Shown here piece after piece: positions 27,437 through 36,789 of a stretch of 59,965 nt of DNA. Origin of the DNA: Embleya sp040605455 (lineage in GTDB: Bacteria > Actinomycetota > Actinomycetes > Streptomycetales > Streptomycetaceae); NCBI RefSeq assembly GCF_040605455.1, contig NZ_JBEXCV010000038.1, forward strand, positions 1-59,965, in the 5' to 3' direction. Made by a program: the position numbers and the translations under genes. Positions within the stretch are counted from its first letter, which is position 1, and the number at the start of each line of letters is the position of its first letter. The notes beneath the pieces were generated by a model that was not told the DNA's origin, did no database searches, and was given only the letters and a program-made list of their open reading frames with translations.

Positions 27437-29182
27437 ATGACCGATCAGGTGACAGGAGCCCAAGCGCTGATCCGCTCCCTGGAAGCCGCAGGGGTGGACA
27501 CGGTCTTCGGCATTCCCGGGGGCGCGATTCTTCCCGCCTACGATCCGATGATGGACTCGACGAAGGTGCGCCACGTCCTCGTCCGGCACGAGCAGGGCGC
27601 GGGCCACGCGGCGGAGGGATACGCGCAGGCCACCGGCAAGGTCGGGGTGTGCATGGCCACTTCCGGCCCCGGCGCGACCAACCTGGTGACGCCGATCGCC
27701 GACGCACACATGGACTCGGTGCCGATCGTCGCGATCACCGGCCAGGTGGCCAGTGCCGCGATCGGCACCGACGCCTTCCAGGAGGCGGACATCTGCGGCA
27801 TCACGATGCCGATCACCAAGCACAACTTCCTGGTCACCGACCCGGCCGAGATCGCGCCCACGATCGCCGCGGCGTTCCACATCGCCTCCACCGGCCGGCC
27901 CGGCCCGGTCCTGGTCGACATCTCCAAGGACGCACTCCAGGCGACCACCGAGTTCATCTGGAACGGCACCCCCGAGCTGCCCGGCTACCGCCCGGTCACC
28001 CGGCCGCACGCGAAGCAGATCCGCGAGGCCGCCCGGCTGCTCAGCGAGGCCAAGCGTCCGGTCCTGTACGTCGGCGGCGGGGTGCTCAAGGCGCACGCCT
28101 CGGCCGAGCTGAAGGTCCTCGCCGAGCTGACCGGCGCGCCGGTGGTCACCACGCTGATGGCGCTCGGCGCGTTCCCGGACAGTCACCCGCAACACCTGGG
28201 CATGCCGGGCATGCACGGCACGGTGGCCGCGGTCACCGCGCTGCAGAAGTCGGACCTGATCTTCGCGCTCGGCGCCCGTTTCGACGACCGGGTCACCGGC
28301 AGGCTGGACACGTTCGCGCCGCACGCCAAGATCGTGCACGCGGACATCGACCCCGCCGAGATTTCCAAGAACCGCACCGCGGACGTGCCGATCGTCGGCG
28401 ACGCCCGCGAGGTGATCGCCGACCTGGTGGTCGCGGTCCAAGCCGAGCACGAGGCCGGCCGGTTCGGCGACTACCAGGAGTGGTGGACCGCGCTCAACCG
28501 CTGGCGCGACACGTACCCGCTGGGCTACGACGTGCCGGCGGACGGCTCGCTGTCGCCGCAACTGGTGATCGAGCGACTCGGCGCGATCTCGGGCCCGGAC
28601 ACGATCTTCGCCTCCGGCGTCGGCCAGCACCAGATGTGGGCCTCGCAGTTCATCCGCTACGAGAAGCCCTACACCTGGCTCAACTCCGGCGGCGCCGGGA
28701 CGATGGGCTACTCGGTGCCGGCCGCGATGGGCGCCAAGGCCGGCATGCCGGACACCACGGTGTGGGCGATCGACGGCGACGGCTGCTTCCAGATGACCAA
28801 TCAGGAACTGGTCACCTGCGCGGTCAACGACATCCCGATCAAGGTCGCCATCATCAACAACGGCACCCTGGGCATGGTCCGCCAGTGGCAGACGCTCTTC
28901 TACAACGAGCGCTACTCCAACACCGACCTGCAGAGCCGCCGGCTGCCGGACTTCGTCAAGCTCGCCGAGGCGATGGGCTGCGTCGGGCTGCGCTGCGAGA
29001 GCCCGGACCAGCTGGACGAGATCATCCACAAGGCGATGTCGATCAACGACGCGCCCGTGGTCATCGACTTCGTCGTGCACCAGGACGCGATGGTGTGGCC
29101 GATGGTCGCGGCGGGTTCCTCCAACGACGAGGTGATGGCCGCACGCGACGTGCGTCCCGACTTCGGCGACTCGGACGACTGA
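27437..29182 (+). CDS. ilvB: Acetolactate synthase (AHAS) large subunit
   Basis: 581 residues. It condenses pyruvate to acetolactate, or pyruvate plus 2-ketobutyrate to acetohydroxybutyrate, with ThDP, Mg and FAD. The catalytic Glu lies in VRHEQGAGHAAEGYA, and the ThDP motif runs from GDGCFQMTNQEL to INNGTLG. The start at 27437 (MTDQVTGAQALIRSLEAAG) places the protein at family length; the frame is open upstream through the attenuator but is not coding there. First gene of ilvBNC, with attenuation control. Confidence 0.95.
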   Translation: MTDQVTGAQALIRSLEAAGVDTVFGIPGGAILPAYDPMMDSTKVRHVLVRHEQGAGHAAEGYAQATGKVGVCMATSGPGATNLVTPIADAHMDSVPIVAITGQVASAAIGTDAFQEADICGITMPITKHNFLVTDPAEIAPTIAAAFHIASTGRPGPVLVDISKDALQATTEFIWNGTPELPGYRPVTRPHAKQIREAARLLSEAKRPVLYVGGGVLKAHASAELKVLAELTGAPVVTTLMALGAFPDSHPQHLGMPGMHGTVAAVTALQKSDLIFALGARFDDRVTGRLDTFAPHAKIVHADIDPAEISKNRTADVPIVGDAREVIADLVVAVQAEHEAGRFGDYQEWWTALNRWRDTYPLGYDVPADGSLSPQLVIERLGAISGPDTIFASGVGQHQMWASQFIRYEKPYTWLNSGGAGTMGYSVPAAMGAKAGMPDTTVWAIDGDGCFQMTNQELVTCAVNDIPIKVAIINNGTLGMVRQWQTLFYNERYSNTDLQSRRLPDFVKLAEAMGCVGLRCESPDQLDEIIHKAMSINDAPVVIDFVVHQDAMVWPMVAAGSSNDEVMAARDVRPDFGDSDD

Positions 29183-29224
29183 CAGGCCGACAGGGCATCA
29201 GGAAGGCATAGGAGTCCAGCGATC

Positions 29225-29752
29225 ATGTCCAAGCACACCCTCTCGGTCCTCGTCGAGAACAAGCCCGGTGTCCTCGCCCGGATCACCGCGCTGTTCTCGC
29301 GTCGGGGCTTCAACATCGACTCGCTCGCCGTCGGCACCACCGAGCATCCGGACATCTCGCGGATCACGATCGTGGTCAGCGTGGTCGAGGAACTGCCGTT
29401 GGAGCAGGTCACCAAGCAGCTGAATAAGCTGGTCAACGTGCTCAAGATCGTCGAACTCGACCCGCCCGCGTCGGTGCAGCGCCAGCTGCTGCTGGTCAAG
29501 GTGCGCGCCGATCACGAGACGCGGTCCCAGGTGGTGGAGATCGTCCAGCTCTTCCGCGCCAAGACGGTCGACGTCTCGCCGGAGGCGGTCACCGTCGAGG
29601 CCACCGGCGGTCCCGACAAGCTGGCCGCGATGCTGCGCATGTTGGAACCGTTCGGCATCAAGGAACTCGTCCAGTCCGGCGTCGTGGCCATCGGCCGCGG
29701 CGGCCGCTCGATCACCGACCGTTCACTGCGGTCGGTCGAGCGCTCGGCCTGA
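29225..29752 (+). CDS. ilvN: Acetolactate synthase small regulatory subunit
   Basis: 175 residues. The N-terminal ACT domain (SKHTLSVLVENKPGVLARIT) is followed by the second conserved domain (LLLVKVRADHETRSQVVEIV). It binds valine and gives feedback inhibition and full activity to IlvB. It starts 42 bases after ilvB; no terminator lies between, so they are one transcript. Also called ilvH in some annotations. Confidence 0.95.
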   Translation: MSKHTLSVLVENKPGVLARITALFSRRGFNIDSLAVGTTEHPDISRITIVVSVVEELPLEQVTKQLNKLVNVLKIVELDPPASVQRQLLLVKVRADHETRSQVVEIVQLFRAKTVDVSPEAVTVEATGGPDKLAAMLRMLEPFGIKELVQSGVVAIGRGGRSITDRSLRSVERSA

Positions 29753-29892
29753 CGGATATGTCAGGATTTCGATCCTGGCGGACCGTCACGGTCCACATTT
29801 CAAACCAGCGGCACGCGCCGCGCTCGTGATTTGCGAAGATGACGGGCGGGGCGTGGCCCCTGAAACACCCTGTCTTGAAGGAGAACCCCGAA

Positions 29893-30891
29893 GTGGCCGA
29901 GCTGTTCTACGACGACGACGCCGACCTGTCCATCATCCAGAACCGCAAGGTCGCGGTGCTCGGCTACGGCAGCCAGGGCCACGCCCACGCGCTGTCGCTG
30001 CGGGACTCCGGCGTCGACGTGCGGGTCGGTCTGCTGGAGGGCTCGAAGAGCCGCGCCAAGGCCGAGGAGGCCGGCCTGCGGGTCGTCACTCCCGCCGAGG
30101 CCGCCGCCGAGGCCAGCGTCATCATGATCCTCACCCCCGACCCGGTCCAGGCGAAGGTCTACGCCGAGGCGGTGGAGCCCAACCTGCAGGACGGCGACGC
30201 GCTGTTCTTCGGGCACGGCTTCAACATCCGGTTCGGCTTCATCAAGCCGCCGGCCAACGTCGACGTGTGCATGGTCGCGCCCAAGGGCCCGGGTCACCTG
30301 GTCCGCCGGCAGTACGAAGAGGGTCGCGGCGTGCCGTGCATCGTCGCGGTCGAGCAGGACGCGTCGGGCCAGGGCCTCGCGCTCGCCCTCTCCTACGCGA
30401 AGGGCATCGGCGGCACCCGCGCCGGCGTGATCAAGACCACCTTCAAGGAAGAGACCGAGACCGACCTGTTCGGTGAGCAGGCCGTGCTCTGCGGTGGCGC
30501 CTCGGCGCTGGTCAAGGCGGGTTTCGAGACCCTGGTCGAGGCCGGCTACCAGCCGGAGATCGCCTACTTCGAGTGCATGCACGAGCTCAAGCTCATCGTC
30601 GACCTCATGTACGAGGGCGGCCTGGAGAAGATGCGCTGGTCCATCTCGGAGACCGCCGAGTGGGGCGACTACATCACCGGCCCGCGGATCATCACGGCCG
30701 ACACCAAGGCCGAGATGAAGAAGGTCCTCGCCGAGATCCAGGACGGCTCGTTCGCGGCCGCGTGGATGGCGGAGTACGAGGCGGGTCTGCCCAAGTACAA
30801 GGAGTACGTCAAGGCGGACTCCGAGCACAAGCTGGAGACCACCGGCAAGGAGCTCCGCAAGATGATGAGCTGGGTGACCAACGAGGCCTGA
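29893..30891 (+). CDS. ilvC: Ketol-acid reductoisomerase
   Basis: 332 residues, the normal short class I length. The Rossmann loop GYGSQGHAHALSLRDSGVDV is followed by the all-helical knotted C-terminal domain with the Mg-binding Asp/Glu residues (TDLFGEQAVLCGG, YFECMHELKLIVDL, SETAEWGDY). It converts acetolactate to dihydroxyisovalerate with NADPH. The GTG at 29893 is eight bases after GAAGGAG; the upstream in-frame ATG lacks a ribosome site. The gap from ilvN is 140 bases. Confidence 0.95.
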   Translation: MAELFYDDDADLSIIQNRKVAVLGYGSQGHAHALSLRDSGVDVRVGLLEGSKSRAKAEEAGLRVVTPAEAAAEASVIMILTPDPVQAKVYAEAVEPNLQDGDALFFGHGFNIRFGFIKPPANVDVCMVAPKGPGHLVRRQYEEGRGVPCIVAVEQDASGQGLALALSYAKGIGGTRAGVIKTTFKEETETDLFGEQAVLCGGASALVKAGFETLVEAGYQPEIAYFECMHELKLIVDLMYEGGLEKMRWSISETAEWGDYITGPRIITADTKAEMKKVLAEIQDGSFAAAWMAEYEAGLPKYKEYVKADSEHKLETTGKELRKMMSWVTNEA

Positions 30892-30925
30892 TCCTCGACG
30901 AGTTGCCCGCTCCCACAGCGGTGTG

Positions 30926-30958
30926 AGTGCCCCGGACCGGATCGGTCCGGGGCACTTT
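30926..30958 (+). terminator. Terminator of ilvBNC
   Basis: AGTGCCCCGGACC (30926-30938) and its exact reverse complement (30944-30956) form a 13-base stem with a 5-base loop, followed by TT. It lies 34 bases after the ilvC stop. Confidence 0.88.
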
Positions 30959-31041
30959 CCGGATAGGGCCGGCGCCGTTCACGCGGGATTCACCACGCGT
31001 CGGTATCGATCGTCATCACAGGATCGCTTGACTCGGCGAAC

Positions 31042-31419
31042 ATGAGCGACTCCTCGCGGATCTACGCGATTCTCAACCCCGATATGCCCCGGAGCGTGAT
31101 ACCGCCCGGGAACGGCGGCGGCCCGATGGATCACACCAAGGTCGAGTCGCAGCAACTACGCACGTCGGCCGCGACGTTGACGACCATCGGCGGTGAGATC
31201 AACACCGAGCTGCCGGTGCCGGACGCGCTCGCCGTCAAGTCCGCCTTCGGCAGCTGGCAGTTGGTCGGTCCGCTGAACGAGGGCCGATGGAAGGATCAGA
31301 CCGCTCGGCTGCGGCGCGATCTGTCCGAGATCTCCGACGGCCTGTACACGATGGCGGACAACTACGACCGGAACGAGCACGCGGTCACCACCTCCTTCAC
31401 CGGCGGGAAGGTGATCTGA
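31042..31419 (+). CDS. Small type VII secretion substrate-like protein (EspC/WXG100-like)
   Basis: 125 residues from the ATG at 31042. An in-frame ATG at 31126 would give 97 residues, nearer the usual size. Two helices flank a central turn (SAFGSWQLVGPLNEGRW). Near the end is YDRNE (residues 108-112), a match to the Y-x-x-x-D/E signal found in actinobacterial type VII substrates. It ends two bases before the next gene, which starts with a WXG-type domain, so the two are probably co-translated partners. No ESX transport genes are in the window. It begins the block between ilvC and serA. Confidence 0.65.
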   Translation: MSDSSRIYAILNPDMPRSVIPPGNGGGPMDHTKVESQQLRTSAATLTTIGGEINTELPVPDALAVKSAFGSWQLVGPLNEGRWKDQTARLRRDLSEISDGLYTMADNYDRNEHAVTTSFTGGKVI

Positions 31420-31421
31420 CC

Positions 31422-33578
31422 ATGGTCGGCTTCGCCCAGCTGCGCGACCTCAAGACCGAGGCCCTGCGCGAATCCGCCCAGGAGTTCTACGACTTCGCGT
31501 CCTGGCTGGATCGAAAACAGCAGTTGATCCGGGCCGATTCGCGCTCGCTGACGGTGACCGGACAGTGGGACGGCCCCGCCGCGCAGGCCACGCTGACCCG
31601 ATACCGGGGCCTGGACGACGTGTTCGAGGGCGGCAAGACCGAGTACCGGGCGATCTGCGCGATCCTGCGCGATGCCGCCGACGACATCGGCGCCGCGAAG
31701 AAGAAGCTCACCGACGCGATCGCCGACGCGCAGGCGCACGAACTGGTGGTGCACGACGACGGCTCGCTGAGCTGGGGTCCGCTCAAGCCGCAGGGACACC
31801 AGCCGGATCCCGAGGACATCAAGGCGCACACCACCCGCATGCAGGGACTGTCCGAGGACTTTCAGCACAAGTTCAAGAGCGCCCTGGACGACGCGACCGA
31901 CGCGGATGCCCGCGCCGCGTCCGCGCTCAAGGGCGACATCGGCGCGAGCGCGACCTCGTTCAACGCGAATGCGATCGGCGGCGGCGAACTGCCGGACTCG
32001 ATCCGGGCGGCGGCCCTGGCCAAGCGGATCGACACGCTGAGCCCGGCCGAGCTGGAGGAACTGCGCAACCTGCTGCACGGGAACGAGAAGTCGTCGATCT
32101 TCGCCACCAACCTGATGAACACGCTCGGCCCCAACGGCCTGCTCGAACTCCAGGCGGGCGTGGTCAACCGGGGCCAGAAGTGGACCGGCCACGACGCCGA
32201 CGGCGCCACCAAGGACGACCTGCGCGCGATCCAGGACGCACTGGGCACCAACCTGGCCACCGCGACGCAGCCCAAGGGCGAGCCGCACGTCACGCAGAGC
32301 TGGGTGGAGGGCCTCAAGGAGGCCGGCCGCAGCCGCACGTTCGTGCTCAACGACATGCCCAAGCACTACCTGTACGGCTACCAGTTGCTCGGCAACATGC
32401 TGCACCAGGGCGACTACGACAAGCAGTTCCTCGGTGACATCGGCAAGGACATGGTCGCCTTCGACCGGTCCAAGCCGGATCTGCACGAGGCGGTCCCGGT
32501 ACTGCGCGAGCGCTTCCCGCTGATGGACGACGCACAGGGCCACGAAGGGCGCGGCTACGACGCGTTGGAGGGCCTGATGGACGCGCTCGGCCGCAACCCG
32601 AGCGCCGCCGAGACGGTGCTCGACCCCAGCGGCGGGAACCTGCACTACCTGCTCAAGGAGCGCGACTGGGGCCAGGACACCGGCGCGGGCTCGCCCGCCG
32701 ACGCGTTCGGGAAGGCCTTCGAGGCGGCCACCACCGGGCATCCGGCCGGCGCCACGAGCGGCGGCCCGCACACCGAGGGCGGCGCCCGGATCATGGCCGA
32801 GGCGGTGCACATCATCGGCCAGGACGGCCCCGGCGGCCACTTCGAGGACTACCGGGACAGCTTCGGCAACGCGATGGCCTCCTACATGCCGGACATCCAC
32901 AACGAGTTGCGCAACGAGCGCGCGGGTGGATCCGCGGGTCTCGACCCGCTGTTCCCGAACTCGGGGGAGGCCCGGGCCACTTTCCTCGGCGGCACCCCCG
33001 ACCACGACCTGCTGCGCACGATGGCCGTCGTCGCCGAGGACCCCAAGGCGTTCAAGGCGATGTCCGACGCCGAGCACTCGTACATCGCGGTGGGCCTGGA
33101 ACGCATCTCCAAGGGCGACCCGCCGGCCGGCCTGACCGCCGACCAGCACCTGGCCCAGTCGGCCCAGGTGGTCGGCGCGTTGGACGCGGTGCGTACCGAG
33201 GCGATCCGCAACCAACAGGTGCTCAGCGACAAGGAGTACAACGACCAGGTCGCCTGGAACGGCAAGATCGCCAACGCGGTGGTCGGCGGCGCGGTCAAGA
33301 TGAGCCCGCTGCCCACCATGGTGTCCGAGCCGCTGTCCCGGATCGTCGCGCTGACCACCGACTACAGCGCGCAACAGGCCCGGGTGGACACCTCCGCGGC
33401 GGCCGACCGCACGATCGCCGATCAGCACCTGTGGGGGCGCGGATACATGCAGACCATCGCTGCGGACTGGGCCGGGCAGCACGGGCGTGAAGGCGAGATC
33501 CCGGGCTACGACCTGACGGTGGACAACAACTTCACCACCGGACAGCGAAAGGCGCAGGAGGCGATGGGGCACGAGTGA
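31422..33578 (+). CDS. Large protein with N-terminal WXG-like domain, possible type VII substrate
   Basis: 718 residues. The first about 100 residues are helical with WDG (residues 49-51) in the turn (VTGQWDGPAAQATL), as in WXG100 proteins. Residues 130-718 have no enzyme motif I know; pieces such as LDPLFPNSGEARATFLGG and DHDLLRTMAVVAEDPKAFKA resemble large uncharacterised actinobacterial proteins (the DUF6571 kind). No signal peptide. ATG 31422 follows the previous stop by two bases. It could be a secreted effector or structural protein with the small partner as helper; that is inference. Confidence 0.65.
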   Translation: MVGFAQLRDLKTEALRESAQEFYDFASWLDRKQQLIRADSRSLTVTGQWDGPAAQATLTRYRGLDDVFEGGKTEYRAICAILRDAADDIGAAKKKLTDAIADAQAHELVVHDDGSLSWGPLKPQGHQPDPEDIKAHTTRMQGLSEDFQHKFKSALDDATDADARAASALKGDIGASATSFNANAIGGGELPDSIRAAALAKRIDTLSPAELEELRNLLHGNEKSSIFATNLMNTLGPNGLLELQAGVVNRGQKWTGHDADGATKDDLRAIQDALGTNLATATQPKGEPHVTQSWVEGLKEAGRSRTFVLNDMPKHYLYGYQLLGNMLHQGDYDKQFLGDIGKDMVAFDRSKPDLHEAVPVLRERFPLMDDAQGHEGRGYDALEGLMDALGRNPSAAETVLDPSGGNLHYLLKERDWGQDTGAGSPADAFGKAFEAATTGHPAGATSGGPHTEGGARIMAEAVHIIGQDGPGGHFEDYRDSFGNAMASYMPDIHNELRNERAGGSAGLDPLFPNSGEARATFLGGTPDHDLLRTMAVVAEDPKAFKAMSDAEHSYIAVGLERISKGDPPAGLTADQHLAQSAQVVGALDAVRTEAIRNQQVLSDKEYNDQVAWNGKIANAVVGGAVKMSPLPTMVSEPLSRIVALTTDYSAQQARVDTSAAADRTIADQHLWGRGYMQTIAADWAGQHGREGEIPGYDLTVDNNFTTGQRKAQEAMGHE

Positions 33579-34039
33579 GGGCGGTGCCGCGTCGACGACT
33601 TCGGCTCGACCTTCACGGCTGTGACCGCGTGAGCGTGGTGGGGGTTGTGGGTGCGGTGCGGTGAGGCGGGGCGGCCCGAGTCGGGGGCGCTGACGCGCCG
33701 GGGGTGTGGTGTTTCGGGGGAGGCGGGTCGGGGGTGGTGAAGTAGCACGCCGGAGTCGGAAGGGCGGCGTTGCTCGGTCTCGGTGAGCCGCATCGGCCGC
33801 CGATTCGAGGCGGGCGCCGGGGCCGCCGAGCTTGGCTGCGGTTCGGCGCGTCAGCGTCCCCGACCCGGGCCGCCCCCGCGTCCTGCTCGCCCCCCGCCCC
33901 TGCTCCCCGGCCCCACGCTCCCGACTCGGGTCGTCCCCCGGTCGTGGTCGGGCGCAACCTTCGAGGGTCGGTGTGCGTGTGGACCGTACCGGACGTGTCG
34001 CACGGGCCGGCACGGGCGAGTGACGGGGGACGCGCGGCC
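33579..34039. other. Non-coding region with dispersed-repeat copy A
   Basis: 461 bases of extreme GC with no credible gene. It contains TCGGGGGCGCTGACGCGC (33681-33698), identical to 40991-41008. It also has CGGAGTCGGAAGGGCGGCGT (from 33751, running to 33774), which matches 40777-40800 at 21 of 24 positions. It separates the WXG pair from the sigma/PP2C/FHA cluster. Confidence 0.6.
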
Positions 34040-34351
34040 ATGGCGGATGAGGGGGCGCTCGGTGTTGCGTTCGGTGCGCTCGAACGTGATGTCGGTCGCG
34101 TTCTCGTCGGGCGTCCGGGTGGCGGCCGGGTTCCGATTCGGGAGTTGATCGATCGACGGCGACGGCGACGGCGACGGCGACGGGTCCTGGTCGGGGCCGG
34201 CCTCGCGTTCTTGTCGGCACTGTTTGCGGCCGATCGGTTGGCCGCTACACGGAACCGATCACCCGTTTGTGTGCGTGGGTGGAGGAGAGACGCCCAAGGC
34301 GGGTATTCCGTGACCCGAACCGACATCGGGTGTGCGTCTTCGGCCGGATAA
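34040..34351 (+). CDS. Small single-pass membrane protein with a run of ten arginines
   Basis: 103 residues: a soluble N-terminus (ALGVAFGALERDVGRVLVGR), then RELID and about ten Arg in a row, one membrane helix (VLVGAGLAFLSALFAADRL) and a short outer tail with two Cys. The Arg run comes from a repeated six-base unit (CGACGG five times around 34160-34188). The positive-inside rule puts the N-terminus in the cytoplasm. It lies 51 bases upstream of the ECF sigma gene. Start ATG 34040 has GGGGGA upstream but remains uncertain. It could be a membrane partner of the sigma factor; there is no anti-sigma motif to prove it. Confidence 0.5.
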   Translation: MADEGALGVAFGALERDVGRVLVGRPGGGRVPIRELIDRRRRRRRRRRVLVGAGLAFLSALFAADRLAATRNRSPVCVRGWRRDAQGGYSVTRTDIGCASSAG

Positions 34352-34402
34352 GGTACCGGGTCACGGCAGGACGAACACGCCGCGACGGGACGCGGGGGAA
34401 CG

Positions 34403-34918
34403 ATGAGACGGGACACGGGCGGTCGCGCCGACTTCGACGTGTTCTACGCGGAGAGCCACGGTGCCCTCGTCGCACACCTGTACGCGCTGACCGGCGATCT
34501 CGGCGAGGCCCAGGAGGCCGCGCAGGAGACCTACATCCGGGCCTGGAAGGACTGGGACCGGATCAGCGACTACGAGAACCCGGTCGCCTGGATCCGCCTG
34601 GTCGGCCAGCGCATCGCGGTCAGCCGCTGGCGGCGCACCCGCACCGCGCTCAAGAGCTGGATCCGGCACGGCCCGGACGGCGACCTGCCCGCACCCGGAC
34701 CCGAATCCGTCGCCCTGGTCACCGCGTTGCGGCAGATCCCCGAGGCGCAACGGCGCGCCGTGGTGATGCACCACATGGGCGGCCTGTCGGTCGCCGAGAT
34801 CGCCGCGCACGAGGGGGCGCCCGAAGGGACCATCAAGGCCCGCCTGTCCCGGGGCCGCAGCGCGCTCGCCGGCCTGCTCGCGGACGGTTCGGAGGCGGTC
34901 CGGACCGGACGCGGCTAG
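34403..34918 (+). CDS. ECF sigma factor, SigE-family type
   Basis: 171 residues. Region 2 is FDVFYAESHGALVAHLYALT ... EAQEAAQETYIRAWKDWDRI, and region 4 is ALRQIPEAQRRAVVMHHMGG ... LSVAEIAAHEGAPEGTIKARL. It is the short ECF type with only sigma regions 2 and 4. It should direct RNA polymerase to a few stress or signalling promoters. No zinc anti-sigma gene is adjacent; the small membrane protein upstream is the only local candidate partner. The ATG at 34403 follows GCGGGGGAAC. Confidence 0.88.
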   Translation: MRRDTGGRADFDVFYAESHGALVAHLYALTGDLGEAQEAAQETYIRAWKDWDRISDYENPVAWIRLVGQRIAVSRWRRTRTALKSWIRHGPDGDLPAPGPESVALVTALRQIPEAQRRAVVMHHMGGLSVAEIAAHEGAPEGTIKARLSRGRSALAGLLADGSEAVRTGRG

Positions 34919-35093
34919 GCTCCGGCGCGGTCGATGCGGGCTCGCCCCGGTAGCCGTGCGCCGAGAAACCCGAAGGAATTGGCCTTCCGGTTCACATGCC
35001 AGGGCCGCATCCGAGGCAGCATGCTTGAACGAGGCAGTGCTATCGCCGCACCGGACTTGCCGTTCCGGTCCGACATCGTGGAGCGTGAGACAC

Positions 35094-36728
35094 ATGAGGG
35101 GCAGAGGGGACTCGGGTCGGGAGACGACCGTGCCGGCTCGCGGTGGCTTCCCGGAACGAACGCTGCGGCAGGACGAATTGCGCGCCGAACGGCCACCGGC
35201 GGCGGACGACGACATCTTCGGCGACCTCTATCTCGACCTCGACTTCGAGGACGCGCCGACCCGCGAGCCCGCGGAGCGGATCGAACCGGTGCAGCGGCCC
35301 ACCTACGCGCCGACGCCCGCGTCGACCACCTTCGACGACGAGTTCGCGGCCGAACCCGAGCCGGACTACGAGCCCGAGCCGGACCGGGCCCACGAGCCGG
35401 ACGCCGACCACGCCGCCGACCGGGCGCACGCGCCGGCGCCCGAGGCGGATCCCGGCCCCGCGCCGAACGCGGCTGCCGCGGCACCCGAGGCCGCGTCGCG
35501 GTCGTTGTGGGACCAGGCCCCCCGGCCCACCGAGACCTTCGCCACCGGGCCGGACGCGGCCGATCGTGTGTCCGACCCGGTTCCGCACACGGTGACCCCG
35601 CGCGCCGTCCGCCCGGACGCCCGGACTCCGGCACCGCCGCCGCCGGTTCCCGGGCCGCCCACGGTCGCCGGCGGCTCCGCCGACACCACGCTCGCCGCCG
35701 GGCACGCGGTCCCGCCGCCACCGGCGGTCCCGCCGATGCCCACGTCGCCGCCGCCGGTGCCCGAGCCGCAGACCGAACTGCTGCCGGCCGCCGTGCCGAT
35801 GTCCGAGCCGGTCGAGGACGCGGACGAGTTGGACGTACCCACCACCTCGCGCAGCGACAGTCTGCGCCGGGCCGAGACGGCCGAGGAGGACTCGGCCCGC
35901 AGCGGCCCCCCGCTGGGCGTCCAGGCGTCCGCGTGGTCGACCTCCTCGCACCCCGGCCGACGGCGCGCCGCCCGGCGCGAACGGCGCGGCCTGGGCCCGG
36001 AGCTGACCGCCCGGGACAACGACGACCGGTACGCCGCGACCGGCGAGGTGTTCATCGTCGCCGACGGCCTCGGCGGCCACCCCGCGGGTTGGTACGCGGC
36101 CGACGTGGCGGTGCGCACGCTGGTGGCCGAACTGGCCGCCGCCGACCTGTCCGCGGGCTGGAGCGACCGGCTCAGCGCCGCGATCGCGGTGGCCGACCTC
36201 GCGGTGCGCCGGCACGGCGTCGCGCAGTACGAGGGCATGCGCACCACCGTGGTGGCGGCCGTCCTGCAGCACGGCAGGCTGCATCTGGCCGGTTGCGGCG
36301 ACAGCGTGTGCTGGCTGGTGCGCGGCGGGCGGGCGTTCCGGCTGACCGAACAGGGCAACGCCGCCGAGTTCGGCCGACCGTGGCTGCTCACCTCCACCCC
36401 GTTGGGCGGCTCGCAGGCCCCCGAACCCGAACTGCAACGGATCGAACTGCACCCGGGCGACCGTGTGGTCCTCGCCACGGACGGCGTCGGCCATCTGCCC
36501 GACGAGACGGTGGCCGACCTGGTGCACGGCGACCCCTTCCATGCGGCAACGACCCTGACGAGGACGGCTGTCGAGAGCGGTGACGACGACGCGACGGCGG
36601 TCGTGGTCGAATGCGACGCACTGCCCGTGCCCGAGGGACATCGCTCCGGCGCCGACCCCCGGGAACAACCGGAGGATGCGTCGGGTGCCCCCAAAGCCCT
36701 ACGGTCGGACGGCGGAACGGCCTGGTGA
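35094..36728 (+). CDS. PP2C-family Ser/Thr phosphatase with long Pro-rich N-terminus
   Basis: 544 residues. Roughly the first 280 are low-complexity Pro/Ala/Glu/Asp sequence, probably disordered and cytoplasmic. The C-terminal half is a PP2C catalytic domain. The first metal motif is RDNDDR (about residue 308), then VADGLGGHPAG, MRTTVVAAVL, LHLAGCGDSVCWLV, VVLATDGVGHL (about 462) and DDDATAVVVE (about 498), so the metal-binding Asp residues are all there. It would dephosphorylate Ser/Thr phosphoproteins. No kinase is in the window. It is 61 bases upstream of the first FHA gene, which suggests its substrates are FHA ligands. Start ATG 35094 has GGAG ten bases upstream. Confidence 0.85.
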   Translation: MRGRGDSGRETTVPARGGFPERTLRQDELRAERPPAADDDIFGDLYLDLDFEDAPTREPAERIEPVQRPTYAPTPASTTFDDEFAAEPEPDYEPEPDRAHEPDADHAADRAHAPAPEADPGPAPNAAAAAPEAASRSLWDQAPRPTETFATGPDAADRVSDPVPHTVTPRAVRPDARTPAPPPPVPGPPTVAGGSADTTLAAGHAVPPPPAVPPMPTSPPPVPEPQTELLPAAVPMSEPVEDADELDVPTTSRSDSLRRAETAEEDSARSGPPLGVQASAWSTSSHPGRRRAARRERRGLGPELTARDNDDRYAATGEVFIVADGLGGHPAGWYAADVAVRTLVAELAAADLSAGWSDRLSAAIAVADLAVRRHGVAQYEGMRTTVVAAVLQHGRLHLAGCGDSVCWLVRGGRAFRLTEQGNAAEFGRPWLLTSTPLGGSQAPEPELQRIELHPGDRVVLATDGVGHLPDETVADLVHGDPFHAATTLTRTAVESGDDDATAVVVECDALPVPEGHRSGADPREQPEDASGAPKALRSDGGTAW

Positions 36729-36789
36729 CGGTTCACCGGGCGAAGATGGGCGATGCCCCAGGGCGGGGCACGAGACCGGACGGATGGCG

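Noticed and set aside
33770..34039. Upstream extension of the poly-Arg membrane protein frame
   Set aside because: The extra 90 residues are Pro/Arg low complexity and cover a dispersed repeat; the ATG at 34040 is more credible.
31362..34220. A 952-codon minus-strand frame opposite the WXG pair
   Set aside because: Low-complexity Arg/Val/His composition and no start signal; it is the antisense shadow of the plus-strand genes.
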